Shown here: piece after piece, positions 45,675 to 55,085 of the stretch | How the letters are laid out: every line of letters starts with the position of its first letter | How positions within the stretch are numbered: position 1 is the first letter of the stretch | Source: Granulicella sp. L60 | GTDB taxonomy: Bacteria; Acidobacteriota; Terriglobia; Terriglobales; Acidobacteriaceae | NCBI RefSeq assembly: GCF_009765825.1 | Contig: NZ_LMUR01000015.1 | Location: 528,798-592,797, forward strand | Length of the DNA: 64,000 nucleotides | Direction: 5' to 3' | The notes under the pieces: model-generated | The model's input: the letters and a program-made list of their open reading frames with translations, nothing else | Database searches by the model: none | What the model was told of the DNA's origin: nothing | Translations under genes and position numbers: made by a program

Positions 45675-46379
45675 CTAAATGTGCGCTGCTTCACGCAAAA
45701 GGGTGGCTACGCCATCTGTATCGTCCAGCATCGCATCGTGACCGGTCGCAATGGTCCGAGTAGTCCACGATTCATCTTTGACTAAGTTGGCATAAAACTG
45801 AGTGAATGGGTTGGGGCTCCAGTTTGTTGCCAAGACGTACATCTTGGTTTTTACTTTGAGATGATTTCCCTGAAGGCGAATCGCTTCGGCCATTGTGGCG
45901 AGTGGTTGAGGCGTCGATTTCGAGTCCACCATTGCCTGGTCGCGTGCATTGGCCAAAACAAAGGGTATGGGGCTGACCGCCAAACCACCGTGCTTGGCAG
46001 AATCTCTTATAGCTCCTACCTGCATTGGTTCAGGAGAAAGTGTCAGTACGGAATCTCCGTGCTTCGGGAACCACGCATCAAGGTAGACCAGCGAAGACAG
46101 TCTCTCCCAGAGCTTGTCCGCAACACCACTGATGACCATCCCGGCATAAGAGTGTCCACAAAGGACGACATCATCAAGATCTTCATATTCAATGAGACCC
46201 ACAGCCTCCTGAATATGAGTTGAGAGGTTAATCCCAGAGTGAATCAGATGACTGCGCTCTGCCAGACCGGTCAGCGTTGGTGTATAGACATCGTGGCCTT
46301 CTTTCCGAAGAGCTTTCGCAACTCGTTTCCATATCCATCCACCCCGAAATCCCCCATGAATCAATACAAAATTCGCCAT
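45675..46379 (-). CDS. Alpha/beta hydrolase, EstC/salicylate-esterase-like
   Basis: A 234-residue hydrolase. ANFVLIHGGFRGGWIWKRVA, TPTLTGLAERSHL, the nucleophile in LCGHSYAGMVISG and the catalytic His in IATGHDAMLDD match the EstC/HNL-like esterase group (pseudo-salicylate-esterase family). The ATG at 46379 has CGGAG. It heads a three-gene operon with the next hydrolase and the small protein. Confidence 0.9.
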   Translation of the reverse strand: MANFVLIHGGFRGGWIWKRVAKALRKEGHDVYTPTLTGLAERSHLIHSGINLSTHIQEAVGLIEYEDLDDVVLCGHSYAGMVISGVADKLWERLSSLVYLDAWFPKHGDSVLTLSPEPMQVGAIRDSAKHGGLAVSPIPFVLANARDQAMVDSKSTPQPLATMAEAIRLQGNHLKVKTKMYVLATNWSPNPFTQFYANLVKDESWTTRTIATGHDAMLDDTDGVATLLREAAHI

Positions 46380-47425
46380 TATTTCTCCGTGTACAAATGC
46401 CTGTGCCGGGGTCACGCGCTTTTTCCGGCTAGGCGTTAACGATGCCGTTGAATATAAAACCGCAAGATCAGAAGAATATCCTGCAGCGCAATAGGACAGA
46501 TCACAAGATCCCGCTATGCAATTAATATTCCTGCCTTACACCCTGAAGATGAGAACTTAGCGACGTCACCTTCAGGCTTTGTAGAAGCTCCGTCAGACTA
46601 CGAGCAACGCCATAGCGTCGACGGAGACATGAGCTGCATCAGCCCCACAGGTATCAGACATCACGGCGCTAACCGCAGCAATGACAACCTCTGCATTTCT
46701 CTTGCTCATTCCTGCAATTGCATCGTCAACTGCGACCAGAGGCAGAACTGTCGCGGGTGGAGAGACGCCAGCTTTTGCTTGCCTACGACGTAGGGAGAAT
46801 TCCTGCATGTTTGTTGCTCATTCCTGCGATACTTCCGAAAGTTGAATACAATTCGCACACGCGATGGGAAGATGGCTACCAGAGTTTAGCTAATTTAATT
46901 CTGTCCTGCCTCCTGTTCTAACGATCAATTGAATCATCTGGTCTCGGATAGGTATGGGACTTGGCGCGAGAAGGGATGACGGACAAGCGGTGTATTTGGA
47001 TTTCGAGATGGATGGCTCTGTCAACAAGTAACTAATTCCTCTCGAAGAGTGCTTCGATCTCTCATCCTCCAGGGCACCAGCTTTTCCTGGTGCATGCCAC
47101 CCGCCCAAGGAGCCGGATGACTGGAAAATCTCCACATCTCCTCCAGAGTTTTCGAGGCGGCACGGTCTAAAGTTGTTTTGATAGAGAACCAAATGAGCAG
47201 GGAACCGGCGAAACTCTTATGAAGCTCGTTGCATCTTCGCCCTGAGATGATTTTTAGTGTGGCGCGGTTGGGCTCAGCAGCCGATCCGATACCAACACAT
47301 GATTTGCTGTTCAACGTCATCCCGTCAATGCCAGTTGAATCACCGAAGTTTGAAGGAGTTGGAGCGACTCATTGGAACTCCAGTGGTCGTAAATCTGTAA
47401 CTCAGGAGTAGAGGCAAAGGTACCC
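46380..47425 (-). other. Gene-poor stretch of about 1 kb
   Basis: No convincing gene on either strand. Frames at 46593-46808 and 46890-47320 on the minus strand are uninterrupted but resemble no family and lack ribosome sites. It may hold remnants of old coding sequence. Confidence 0.4.
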
Positions 47426-47908
47426 ATGGGAATCGACCGATCGCTGGAAATCTCATCAAAGTCTGTCTCGCGCATTTCTCTGGAGCTAAGGCTGCTTTTA
47501 GCAGACGTCTTTGCACTTTATCTGAAAACGAAGAACTTTCATTGGCACATGCGAGGTTCCCATTTTCGCGACTACCATTTGCTGCTGGATGAACAAGCCG
47601 ACCAACTTTTCGCAATAACCGACGAGATCGCAGAACGGTCACGGAAGCTCGGTGGAACAACACTGAGATCGATCGGCGATATCGCTCGCAATCAGCGGAT
47701 CAAGGATAACGAAAAAGAACAGGTTCCTCCCGAAATGATGTTGGCGGAGTTGCTTGCGGACAATCAAAGTCTGACAACATGGTTCCGTTGCGCTCACGTA
47801 ATGTGCGAGGAATTTAGTGATGTTGCCACAGCCAGCCTCATAGAGAGCTGGATAGATCAAACAGAACGCAGGACCTGGTTTCTGGCAGAGACCATCGAGA
47901 GTGAATAG
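47426..47908 (+). CDS. dps: Dps-family ferritin-like DNA-protection protein
   Basis: A 160-residue protein of the Dps family: LLLADVFALYLKTKNFHWHMRGSHFRDYHLLLDEQADQLF contains the di-iron ferroxidase residues (His, Asp, Glu). The second-half helices (FVMC region and WIDQTERRTWFLAE) are typical. It would store iron and shield DNA in stationary phase. ATG with an AAAGG site. Confidence 0.93.
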   Translation: MGIDRSLEISSKSVSRISLELRLLLADVFALYLKTKNFHWHMRGSHFRDYHLLLDEQADQLFAITDEIAERSRKLGGTTLRSIGDIARNQRIKDNEKEQVPPEMMLAELLADNQSLTTWFRCAHVMCEEFSDVATASLIESWIDQTERRTWFLAETIESE

Positions 47909-48002
47909 ATTCGAGCGTTACCGCGGAAAGTAGCCGTCGGTAGCCGTTTCGATTAGACGGCCTCCTCATTGGGGAGGTGGAGTACAGGTAAAAGGAGAGA
48001 CA

Positions 48003-48476
48003 ATGAACAACGACACACAAAAGCTAGTGCCCCCTTTCACGCGGGAAACCGCCATTCTGAAGGTCCGGAAAGCTGAAGATAACTGGAACACCCGGATCGC
48101 CCAGCACGTTGCGTTAGGCTATACCGAAGACAGCGCGTGGCGTAACCGTGCAGAGTTTATCAACGGCCGCGAAGAGATCGTTCGTTTCCTGCTCCGCAAA
48201 TGGCAGCGTGAGCTGGACTACCGGCTGATCAAAGAACTCTGGGCCTTCGATGGCGACCATATTGCGGTTCGCTTTGCCTATGAGTTTCACGATGACTCTG
48301 GGCAGTGGTACCGCGCGTACGGAAACGAGAACTGGGCTTTCAACGCCGAGGGCATTATGCATCATCGTTATGCGTGCATCAACGATATGCGCATCGACGA
48401 GAAAGACCGGCTTTATCATTGGCCGATAGGGCGTCGCCCCGACGATCACCCCGGATTGAGTGATCTAGGGCTCTAG
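48003..48476 (+). CDS. DUF1348 (NTF2-like) protein
   Basis: A 157-residue protein: [22 protein letters not shown], then [31 protein letters not shown] and [18 protein letters not shown] identify DUF1348, an NTF2-like fold. GGAGAGA precedes the ATG. Function unknown. Confidence 0.93.
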   Translation: MNNDTQKLVPPFTRETAILKVRKAEDNWNTRIAQHVALGYTEDSAWRNRAEFINGREEIVRFLLRKWQRELDYRLIKELWAFDGDHIAVRFAYEFHDDSGQWYRAYGNENWAFNAEGIMHHRYACINDMRIDEKDRLYHWPIGRRPDDHPGLSDLGL

Positions 48477-48597
48477 TCAGATGCGGATGGGTGCGAACAG
48501 TAATGTCGTGATCGATGCGCGCAGCCGCATAGAAGCGTCAGGGCCGTCGCATCCCGTATCTAACTGTAAACCGTGTTCCAGCAAAGGTGGTATTCCC

Positions 48598-49365
48598 ATG
48601 CACATCCAATCCGTGGTGCGGGACGAGTCGGAACTTCACTGCCGACAGATATCTTCGTATTGCAGATGCCGATCGACAAAGGCTCGCGATGTCGTATATA
48701 TAGTTGATACTGACTTCCAGACCCGCCAGGCTGTTTCCAATCTAAGTAGCCTTATCGATCTGGAAGTGGTGTCTTTCGATTCGCCACAACAATTTTTGGC
48801 ATACACAAGGGAAGACGAGTCATCATGCCTCATTCTCGAGTTGTGCCGACATGACCAAGAGAAGTTTCATCTCCAATGTCGTCTGGCCGCTGAAGCATTT
48901 CCTCCCGTGATCTTTACCTGCGGTCATGGAGATGTGTCCTCAGCCGTACGAGCGCTTAAGTCGGGCGCGATTGAAGTGTTGACGACTCCGATCAACTCTA
49001 TCGATTTGGCGGAAGCACTGCTTACGGCATTCGCTCTGGATCGACGACAGAGACGTGAAAGGGCCAAGCAGGACGAGCTACGGAAGCGGCACGCGCTTTT
49101 AACGCCGCGAGAACGCGAGGTGTTGCCGCTTGTCGTCGAAGGGCTGATGAACAAACAAGCCGCGGACGTTCTTGGCATCTCAGAGACGACGCTGCAGATT
49201 CACCGAAGTCAGGTGATGAGAAAGATGAAGGCAGAATCCGTCCCAAAGCTTATCAGGATGGCTGCGGCTCTTGAGATCCCTTTGTGGAGGGATTCTGACA
49301 CAGATGATGTTAAAGATTATCCAGATCTTCACGTCATGACAATGCTGCGGCGACGCTCGGCATAA
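48598..49365 (+). CDS. FixJ/LuxR-type regulator with a degenerate receiver
   Basis: A 255-residue regulator. The C-terminal LuxR domain is intact (LTPREREVLPLVVEGLMNKQAADVLGISETTLQIHRSQVMRKM). In the receiver, the pocket reads VDTD, the phospho-acceptor Asp is replaced by Glu (LILELCRH) and the conserved Lys by Thr (VLTTPINS), so ordinary phosphorylation is unlikely. The ATG at 48598 follows an AAAGGTGG site and fits the domain; the frame opens further upstream at 48481. It lies beside the winged-helix/AAA regulator. Confidence 0.88.
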   Translation: MHIQSVVRDESELHCRQISSYCRCRSTKARDVVYIVDTDFQTRQAVSNLSSLIDLEVVSFDSPQQFLAYTREDESSCLILELCRHDQEKFHLQCRLAAEAFPPVIFTCGHGDVSSAVRALKSGAIEVLTTPINSIDLAEALLTAFALDRRQRRERAKQDELRKRHALLTPREREVLPLVVEGLMNKQAADVLGISETTLQIHRSQVMRKMKAESVPKLIRMAAALEIPLWRDSDTDDVKDYPDLHVMTMLRRRSA

Positions 49366-49805
49366 GGGTTCGGTAGATCGCCGGCATCATCATCTTGTGG
49401 GTTTCAAGCACTTTATTCGTGACTTCAAAAAGCGGAGTTCTCTGCGTGGATGACGTCCGCTCGTCCGAGATGGGATAGCAATTGCATTGCAGGTGCAAAG
49501 GGGTATTGAGAGGCGACAAACGGTGAACACGCCGTCACTGAAACGGGTGAGATCGTCAGCGCCCCTAGCAAGAAAGATCATCGGGAACGCGGGGAGCACG
49601 TAGGAGAGGGCACAGTCCGCTAGCGCCTGTTCTCTATTTGGGCTGGGCAGGAAACGGGACAGGAGCCTAACTAAAGACCTAAAGTGCAACAATCTACCAA
49701 AGTCCAATCTACTTAGGCCGTTTATGCCTGTGGAGCCCTCCGGTCGGTTGGGCTTATTTCAAGGATGACTGAAAGCCAGACGACAAAGCGTGAGTTTGTT
49801 GAAGT
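49366..49805 (+). other. Intergenic stretch with no recognised gene
   Basis: About 440 bp between two convergent regulators. A 105-codon minus frame at 49390-49707 shows no family pattern or ribosome site and is probably chance. Confidence 0.4.
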
Positions 49806-52800
49806 CTATGTCTTTGCAATCTCCAGATCTAACTCGTGAACTTCGGCAAGGAGCTTTGAGACCATAGGAGAAGATAGAAATGCGGCTTTAAGCGGATGTT
49901 CAACCCCTATGGAATCTGCCAAGGCGAAGACACCGTCCACGGCAGCCTCACGGTGACTTCGTTCCAAATCTTCTTCTCCAGTACTGGCAAATATTCGCGC
50001 CGCAGTCGCGTGTACGCGCCAAGCAGATACAGGGACATCATGTTTCTCGATCCCGTGGATCGCAGTTGCAATGGAATCCTTGGCCGAAGATAAATCGCCT
50101 GCGGACAGGGCGATACGGGCTAGGACTTCAAGCGCAAGGGTGCGAAGCGTGAAGTCCTTAGTTTCTAAAGAATGAGTCAAGTAACGGGACGCCTCGAAAC
50201 GTGCTTTTTCCAAATCACCGGTGGAGAGCCAGAACTCGGCGAGCGCTGCATAAAGAGACAAGCGGAAACGCCAGTCAAAAATGATTGGACGACGATCCAT
50301 TTCATCTTGTGCCTTCATCAGCGCCGCTAAACCACGGTCGTAGTTGCCGAGTGCCGTGTGCGCCGATCCGGACAGGAGGTGACTCATGCGCACTAGATAG
50401 CTTCCGCCAAATTCATGATTGATGTGTTCCATTGGCTCACTTGTCGCGAGTACCTCTTCGAAGTCCATCGCATGGAAGTGGATCCATGCCCGGTTGAGCC
50501 GCATCATCTTTACATATGTGTAGTCCCCGTTCTTCGCAGCGGTGTCGATTGAAGTATCGAGTGCTGCCAACGCCTGGCCCCACTCGCCGCAGAAGAAAAG
50601 GGCCCGAGGTAAATAGAATTGAGCTTTTTGATAGTCGATGCTCAGATAAGGATTTTGGTCGCCCATTGCTTCTGACAGCGCATTCAACCCTTCAGAAATG
50701 AATTCGTATGCTTCTCTGTACTCGGACGATGCCCACTGAACTATTCCGTATTGAATTGTCTGCGGAGCCAGAGCGATCCGGTTGATGTTCACGCGAAGCT
50801 CCTGAAATTTCCGCTTGAAGAGATTAACCCGAAGCGAATCCCACCCGTCTGCCCACACAACCAGAAACTCATAGGTAATCTCCAATTGTGCCCGGATGAG
50901 GGGATCCTGGATCGTTGCAATGACTTCAGACGCACGTTCTGCAATTTTCATGCAGCGCTTCATGTCTTCACTCCAGAGGCATGTAGCCAAATTCAAGAGC
51001 GCACGCGCGCTTATCTCAACACGCCCAAAGGCAGTAGCCCTTTCAGATAGTTGCTCGTAGATCTCGGTGCATCGAGGATCGAAGGAGGCAACACAGATCG
51101 TCGCCAGCCGCTCTAGAATTTGTAGTTCGATGTCAGGTCGTTCCGTCGCTGAGATTCGGTCGACCAGACCAAGCGCGCGTGTCAGGAGCGCGATGGCTTC
51201 GCGGTGTGCATATCGGCGCTCAGAGTTCTCTGCGGCCAGGCTCAGGAACTTTACCGTACGAGTCCAGTCTGAAGCGTGTTCAAAGTGAAGTGCGATCTCT
51301 GCTGCCACTTCTTCCTGACGGCCCCTATGAAGCGTTTCCAGTTGAATACCAATTTGGTGGTGTCGCGCTGACTTTCGTCCCGAAGACTGTCTCTCATAGA
51401 GAACATCCCGATAGAGCACATGCACGAATTGGTAGCAAGGCAGAATGGAGCCGTCGGCCAACTGGCGGCCCTGCGCGACTGAAAGGATCTGATTTCGGGT
51501 CGAAAGATCGTGACAGATATCTTCCACCTCTTGAGAGGTATGGTCCGTGGCAAGGGCGATAACCGCCGGGGAAAACACGACCCCCTCCACGCTCGCTACG
51601 TCGAGAATCCGTCGTTCTTCCGTTCCGAGATTATCTAGTTGTGCTTCCAGAATGCGCTTCAGGCTTTGGGGTATGTCCAAAGCGAGCCGGTCAAACGGTA
51701 TGCTCAGCTGGAGCCGTCCCTCCGTACTCACCAATAGACCCTGTTCAAAACTATGCTCAAGAGCCGCTACCATGAACAGAGGGTTACCTTCCGACCGGCG
51801 ATAGAGCAGTGTCGCCAGATCAGTTCGGACATCTGGCTGGGGTGCCATTATGCTCAGGTATTCGTCGACGTCTGACTGGGTTAATGCCGGTAGACCGATC
51901 TCACTGCATAGACGATGCGAGAGCAACTCTTCTTTCAGCACCGTGATCGGATTGCCATTGAGAAATGCATCCAATGGACGAAACGTCCCAATGATAAGAA
52001 GCTTGGCCGGCCTATGTCTCCGAGCAAACTCGGAGAGAACATCGACTGTAGCGCGATCTACCCATTGAAGATCGTCCAATACGAGGATGAGGAGTCGGGA
52101 TTCTGCCACCGTCTCCAAAGCGTCGATAACCTCGCGTAACATCCTTCCGCTCGTTGCCCCTCGGACGTCGACGTCCAGGGCCTCACGCTCGTCCCGCGTA
52201 AGGATGTCCGAGAACTGCACGATGCAAGTCGGTGCCTTCGACTTGAAGATCTGGACAACCGGCTCTCCTTCCGCCCTGCACAAGTCGCCAATTGCCTTCA
52301 GTACCGGAAAGTACGGTTCCTCAACTCCATATCCTTCAATGCATTGGCCCCACGTAACGTAAGGAGATTGGGTATTCGAGGCCCGCCGGAGAAACTCTCG
52401 GCACAAAGCCGTTTTTCCGATACCAGCTTCTCCGGTGATGAATACTAGTTGTCGCTTTCCATTCAGCGCTGCACGATAGCACTGATGTAGTTTCGAGAAT
52501 GCTGAATCTCGTCCCACTAATCGCAGGTTGAACGAGTCGAGCGCTTGTCGTGACTCAGCCGCCGCGGTAGTTTCTACCGTGGCGATGAAGCGATAACCTC
52601 TGCGCGATACGGTTTCTATGAATTTCGGCTTCCTGGCGTTGTCACCGAGCGCAGCTCTTACATCTCGAATGTGACTGGATAATACCTCGGGTTGGACAAA
52701 CGTATCCGACCACACCTGTTCCATCAATTCGTTGTGCGCAACCAATCTGCCAGCGTGTTCGACAAGATACCGCAAAACAGAGAATGCCTTTGGCGGTAGA

Positions 52801-52889
52801 TGTATTCGCACTTCTTTGCCTGAAGACTGCTGCCTCATCAATAGGGATTGGTCAGCCGTATCGAGCCTAAATATCGAGAATTTGTACAT
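49806..52889 (-). CDS. Winged-helix/AAA/TPR transcriptional regulator
   Basis: A 1027-residue regulator. Residues 1-100 are an OmpR-type winged helix (VRIHLPPKAFSVLRYLVEHAGRLVAHNEL, ending in KFIETVSRRGYRF). A STAND/AAA_16-like ATPase follows: Walker A FITGEAGIGKTALC (about residue 150), Walker B LLILVLDDLQWVDRATVDVL, and FRPLDAFL. The second half is helical with repeated tetratrico-like units (YANAALxx-type pairs). This architecture is typical of large sensor-regulators activated by a ligand or partner. AGGAACG precedes the ATG. It is divergent from the AraC gene. Confidence 0.93.
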   Translation of the reverse strand: MYKFSIFRLDTADQSLLMRQQSSGKEVRIHLPPKAFSVLRYLVEHAGRLVAHNELMEQVWSDTFVQPEVLSSHIRDVRAALGDNARKPKFIETVSRRGYRFIATVETTAAAESRQALDSFNLRLVGRDSAFSKLHQCYRAALNGKRQLVFITGEAGIGKTALCREFLRRASNTQSPYVTWGQCIEGYGVEEPYFPVLKAIGDLCRAEGEPVVQIFKSKAPTCIVQFSDILTRDEREALDVDVRGATSGRMLREVIDALETVAESRLLILVLDDLQWVDRATVDVLSEFARRHRPAKLLIIGTFRPLDAFLNGNPITVLKEELLSHRLCSEIGLPALTQSDVDEYLSIMAPQPDVRTDLATLLYRRSEGNPLFMVAALEHSFEQGLLVSTEGRLQLSIPFDRLALDIPQSLKRILEAQLDNLGTEERRILDVASVEGVVFSPAVIALATDHTSQEVEDICHDLSTRNQILSVAQGRQLADGSILPCYQFVHVLYRDVLYERQSSGRKSARHHQIGIQLETLHRGRQEEVAAEIALHFEHASDWTRTVKFLSLAAENSERRYAHREAIALLTRALGLVDRISATERPDIELQILERLATICVASFDPRCTEIYEQLSERATAFGRVEISARALLNLATCLWSEDMKRCMKIAERASEVIATIQDPLIRAQLEITYEFLVVWADGWDSLRVNLFKRKFQELRVNINRIALAPQTIQYGIVQWASSEYREAYEFISEGLNALSEAMGDQNPYLSIDYQKAQFYLPRALFFCGEWGQALAALDTSIDTAAKNGDYTYVKMMRLNRAWIHFHAMDFEEVLATSEPMEHINHEFGGSYLVRMSHLLSGSAHTALGNYDRGLAALMKAQDEMDRRPIIFDWRFRLSLYAALAEFWLSTGDLEKARFEASRYLTHSLETKDFTLRTLALEVLARIALSAGDLSSAKDSIATAIHGIEKHDVPVSAWRVHATAARIFASTGEEDLERSHREAAVDGVFALADSIGVEHPLKAAFLSSPMVSKLLAEVHELDLEIAKT

Positions 52890-53276
52890 TGGACGTTCCT
52901 AACGAAAAGCAGCTTCGATTAAATGTGGGGATGTAATCTCTGCATAGGGAACGAGGACTGGATAGCAAACCTATACGGTGAAACATGGTGAACTGTTTGC
53001 CTAAAAACGCCTTTCTGCCACTGACCGCTCCTGACTCATCTCTCAATGGTCGGGTTGGTAGAGGTTGGAATATTATGAAATGTGCGAGCTGACGCGGGTC
53101 GAGAGCGAGAGCCATCAGCCGAAATACGGTTGGCGAAAAACCTGGTGCGGTATTTTGTTTCGCTCTCATCTCACTATCTTCACGGGACTCGCACCAAAAG
53201 CTCAAGGGCTTGATAGAGGATTGGTGCTAAAGGTGGTGCATTCTTGCTGCTATCTTTAGGAAGGAGTCATGGAGCT
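52890..53276. promoter_or_regulatory. Divergent promoter region between two regulators
   Basis: A 387-bp gap between the winged-helix/AAA regulator and the AraC gene. I cannot identify promoter boxes or an operator with confidence. Confidence 0.4.
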
Positions 53277-54242
53277 ATGGCGAGACGGGACCCATCACGA
53301 GACTCCACGGTTGGAAAGAGTGACGAAGGTGTAGCCTTGCACCCTTCCGAGCAAACCAACAGCAGGCGCCTGTTTGTCAGGGTCGGCGACCGAACGGTCC
53401 CATTGTTCGATGAACGGCCCATATTGGATAGTCGCCAATCTCCCTGGCACGGACTGATCCTCGAGAAATACCACCACCGAGGATGCGAAATTCCGGTTCA
53501 TGACCACGATACTCTCTGTTTGCATTTGCAAACCGGCGGACAGGTGGAGATGGAGTGGTTTTGTTCTGGAAAGTCCGGGATGGTGCGCTCAGTACCCGGG
53601 AGCATGATGCTCTTGCCTGCGGGTACCCGAGATTCCGTTATCTGGCATGGGGCGACGCAAAGAATCGTCGCTGGAATCGAACCTGCACTGCTGAAGGACG
53701 CGGCAGAGCAAATGGGAATCAAGGGTCTGTGCGATTTCAGTCTCCGTTGGGGATTTCGGGATGAGCGCCTCGAATTGTTGCTCACTGAAATGAATCTGGA
53801 GATGAGGTCGGGTTGGGCAATGGGCGCCTTGTACGGGGACCTCGTAAGCATGGCACTCTCGGTGGCGCTCATCCGTCGATATGGCGAGCTTTCGAATCAC
53901 ATTCCCGAGAGGAAGGGAGGTTTATCTCGGTCACACCTCAATCATGTTCTCGCATATATCGAGGAAAACCTGGAAAGTGAACTCAGGCTGGAAGAGTTGG
54001 CTCAACTCAATTCGCTCAGCCGCTTCCACTTCGCACGATCGTTTCGGGAGTCACTTGGAGAAACACCTTATCAATACATACTGCGAAAGAGGATGCAACG
54101 TGCGAAACGTCTTCTTCTTTCGCCGAATTCAACGGCCGCAGAGGTTGCAAAGAAAACTGGTTTCTCAGATGCCAGTCAATTCATAAGGATGTTTAGGAAG
54201 GCCACGGGTGTTACTCCTCGTGCATGGCAGAGAGGCTTGTGA
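53277..54242 (+). CDS. AraC-family transcriptional regulator
   Basis: A 321-residue AraC protein with a cupin-like sensor (EIPVHDHDTLCLHLQTGGQ) and two C-terminal helix-turn-helices: LRLEELAQLNSLSRFHFARSFRESLGETPYQYI and AAEVAKKTGFSDASQFIRMFRKATGVTPRAWQ. The ATG at 53277 is preceded by AAGGAG. It is the closest relative in the window of the gene at 43.3 kb; the sensor halves also align, suggesting similar ligands. Confidence 0.92.
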   Translation: MARRDPSRDSTVGKSDEGVALHPSEQTNSRRLFVRVGDRTVPLFDERPILDSRQSPWHGLILEKYHHRGCEIPVHDHDTLCLHLQTGGQVEMEWFCSGKSGMVRSVPGSMMLLPAGTRDSVIWHGATQRIVAGIEPALLKDAAEQMGIKGLCDFSLRWGFRDERLELLLTEMNLEMRSGWAMGALYGDLVSMALSVALIRRYGELSNHIPERKGGLSRSHLNHVLAYIEENLESELRLEELAQLNSLSRFHFARSFRESLGETPYQYILRKRMQRAKRLLLSPNSTAAEVAKKTGFSDASQFIRMFRKATGVTPRAWQRGL

Positions 54243-54457
54243 AGGGTAGCCTGGTGAAGAATACGAGGGCATCGTGTTGGCTGAACGCAGATCTCCATCC
54301 ATCTTCTTATTCCGTGGGTTCGCCTTTTACGTAGCCAATGAAGCCTAATGGAAACCCGTTATAAGCTACTTCCTCACATCTAGCGGGAATACCTTATTGT
54401 GTCCACCTCGCTCAGGCAGCTACTGTACCTAAGAAATGTTTGTAGCGGAGGCGAGGC

Positions 54458-55076
54458 ATGGCAAGTGTGAAGGAAAGCAAGACTACTGATGGGTTTGGGG
54501 AGTTCGTATATTCCAAGACCCCGGGCTATGACGAACTCACGGTGAGGGCAGCGTTCAAGCATGCGGTGCCTCTCAAAACAATAGCTATCTATTGTTATGA
54601 TCCGCGAGCAGCCGAGATACCGTTCGTGCTGGCTAAAACCTTGCCTGGTGAGGTTTATCCAGGAGATGTCGTGTATGACAAAGATGGGAAGAAAGTTGGA
54701 GGCACCGCAACCATTTTTTCCGGTGGTCGTCGCGGGTGGTCGCGCTATTGACGCTCTACGTTCAATCACGATCGGACAGCATCTTTTTGGTGTGACTAAC
54801 ATCGTCGTAGTGCATCATACGAATTGCGGCACGAGCAGCTTTACGGCACATGGCCTCATCGATGCCTTCAAGACAGAGGAGGGCAAAGACCTTTCGACTG
54901 TGTACGAACAGGAGAGTCTGGCCATTGGTAATCTGAGAGAAACTCTCGAGCACGATGTAAAACTGCTCCGTTCGTCCCCCGGGGTCCCGAAAGAGGTCAA
55001 CATCTACGGTTATCTGTTTGACATCGATACGGATGAGTTTACTTCGGTTGTTTCGGATCCGGCCGGCGGCCGGTGA
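54458..55076 (+). pseudogene. Beta-carbonic-anhydrase-like protein, split by a +1 frameshift
   Basis: The first frame has the zinc-binding CxDxR element as YCYDPRAAE. It ends at 54751; the second frame continues VVVAGGRAIDALRSITIGQ and VVVHHTNCGTSSF (His and Cys zinc ligands), to the stop at 55076. The run of six T at 54714-54719 is the break: one T fewer gives TIFPVVVAGGRAID as one open frame of about 206 residues. This group is smaller than canonical carbonic anhydrases and may have diverged. Either the gene is broken or the T-run is a sequencing error. It lies 9 bp upstream of the MOSC fusion. Confidence 0.8.
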
Positions 55077-55085
55077 AGGTGTGAC

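Noticed and set aside
49390..49707. 105-codon minus-strand open frame
   Set aside because: It has no family pattern and no ribosome site and lies in a region that otherwise looks non-coding.
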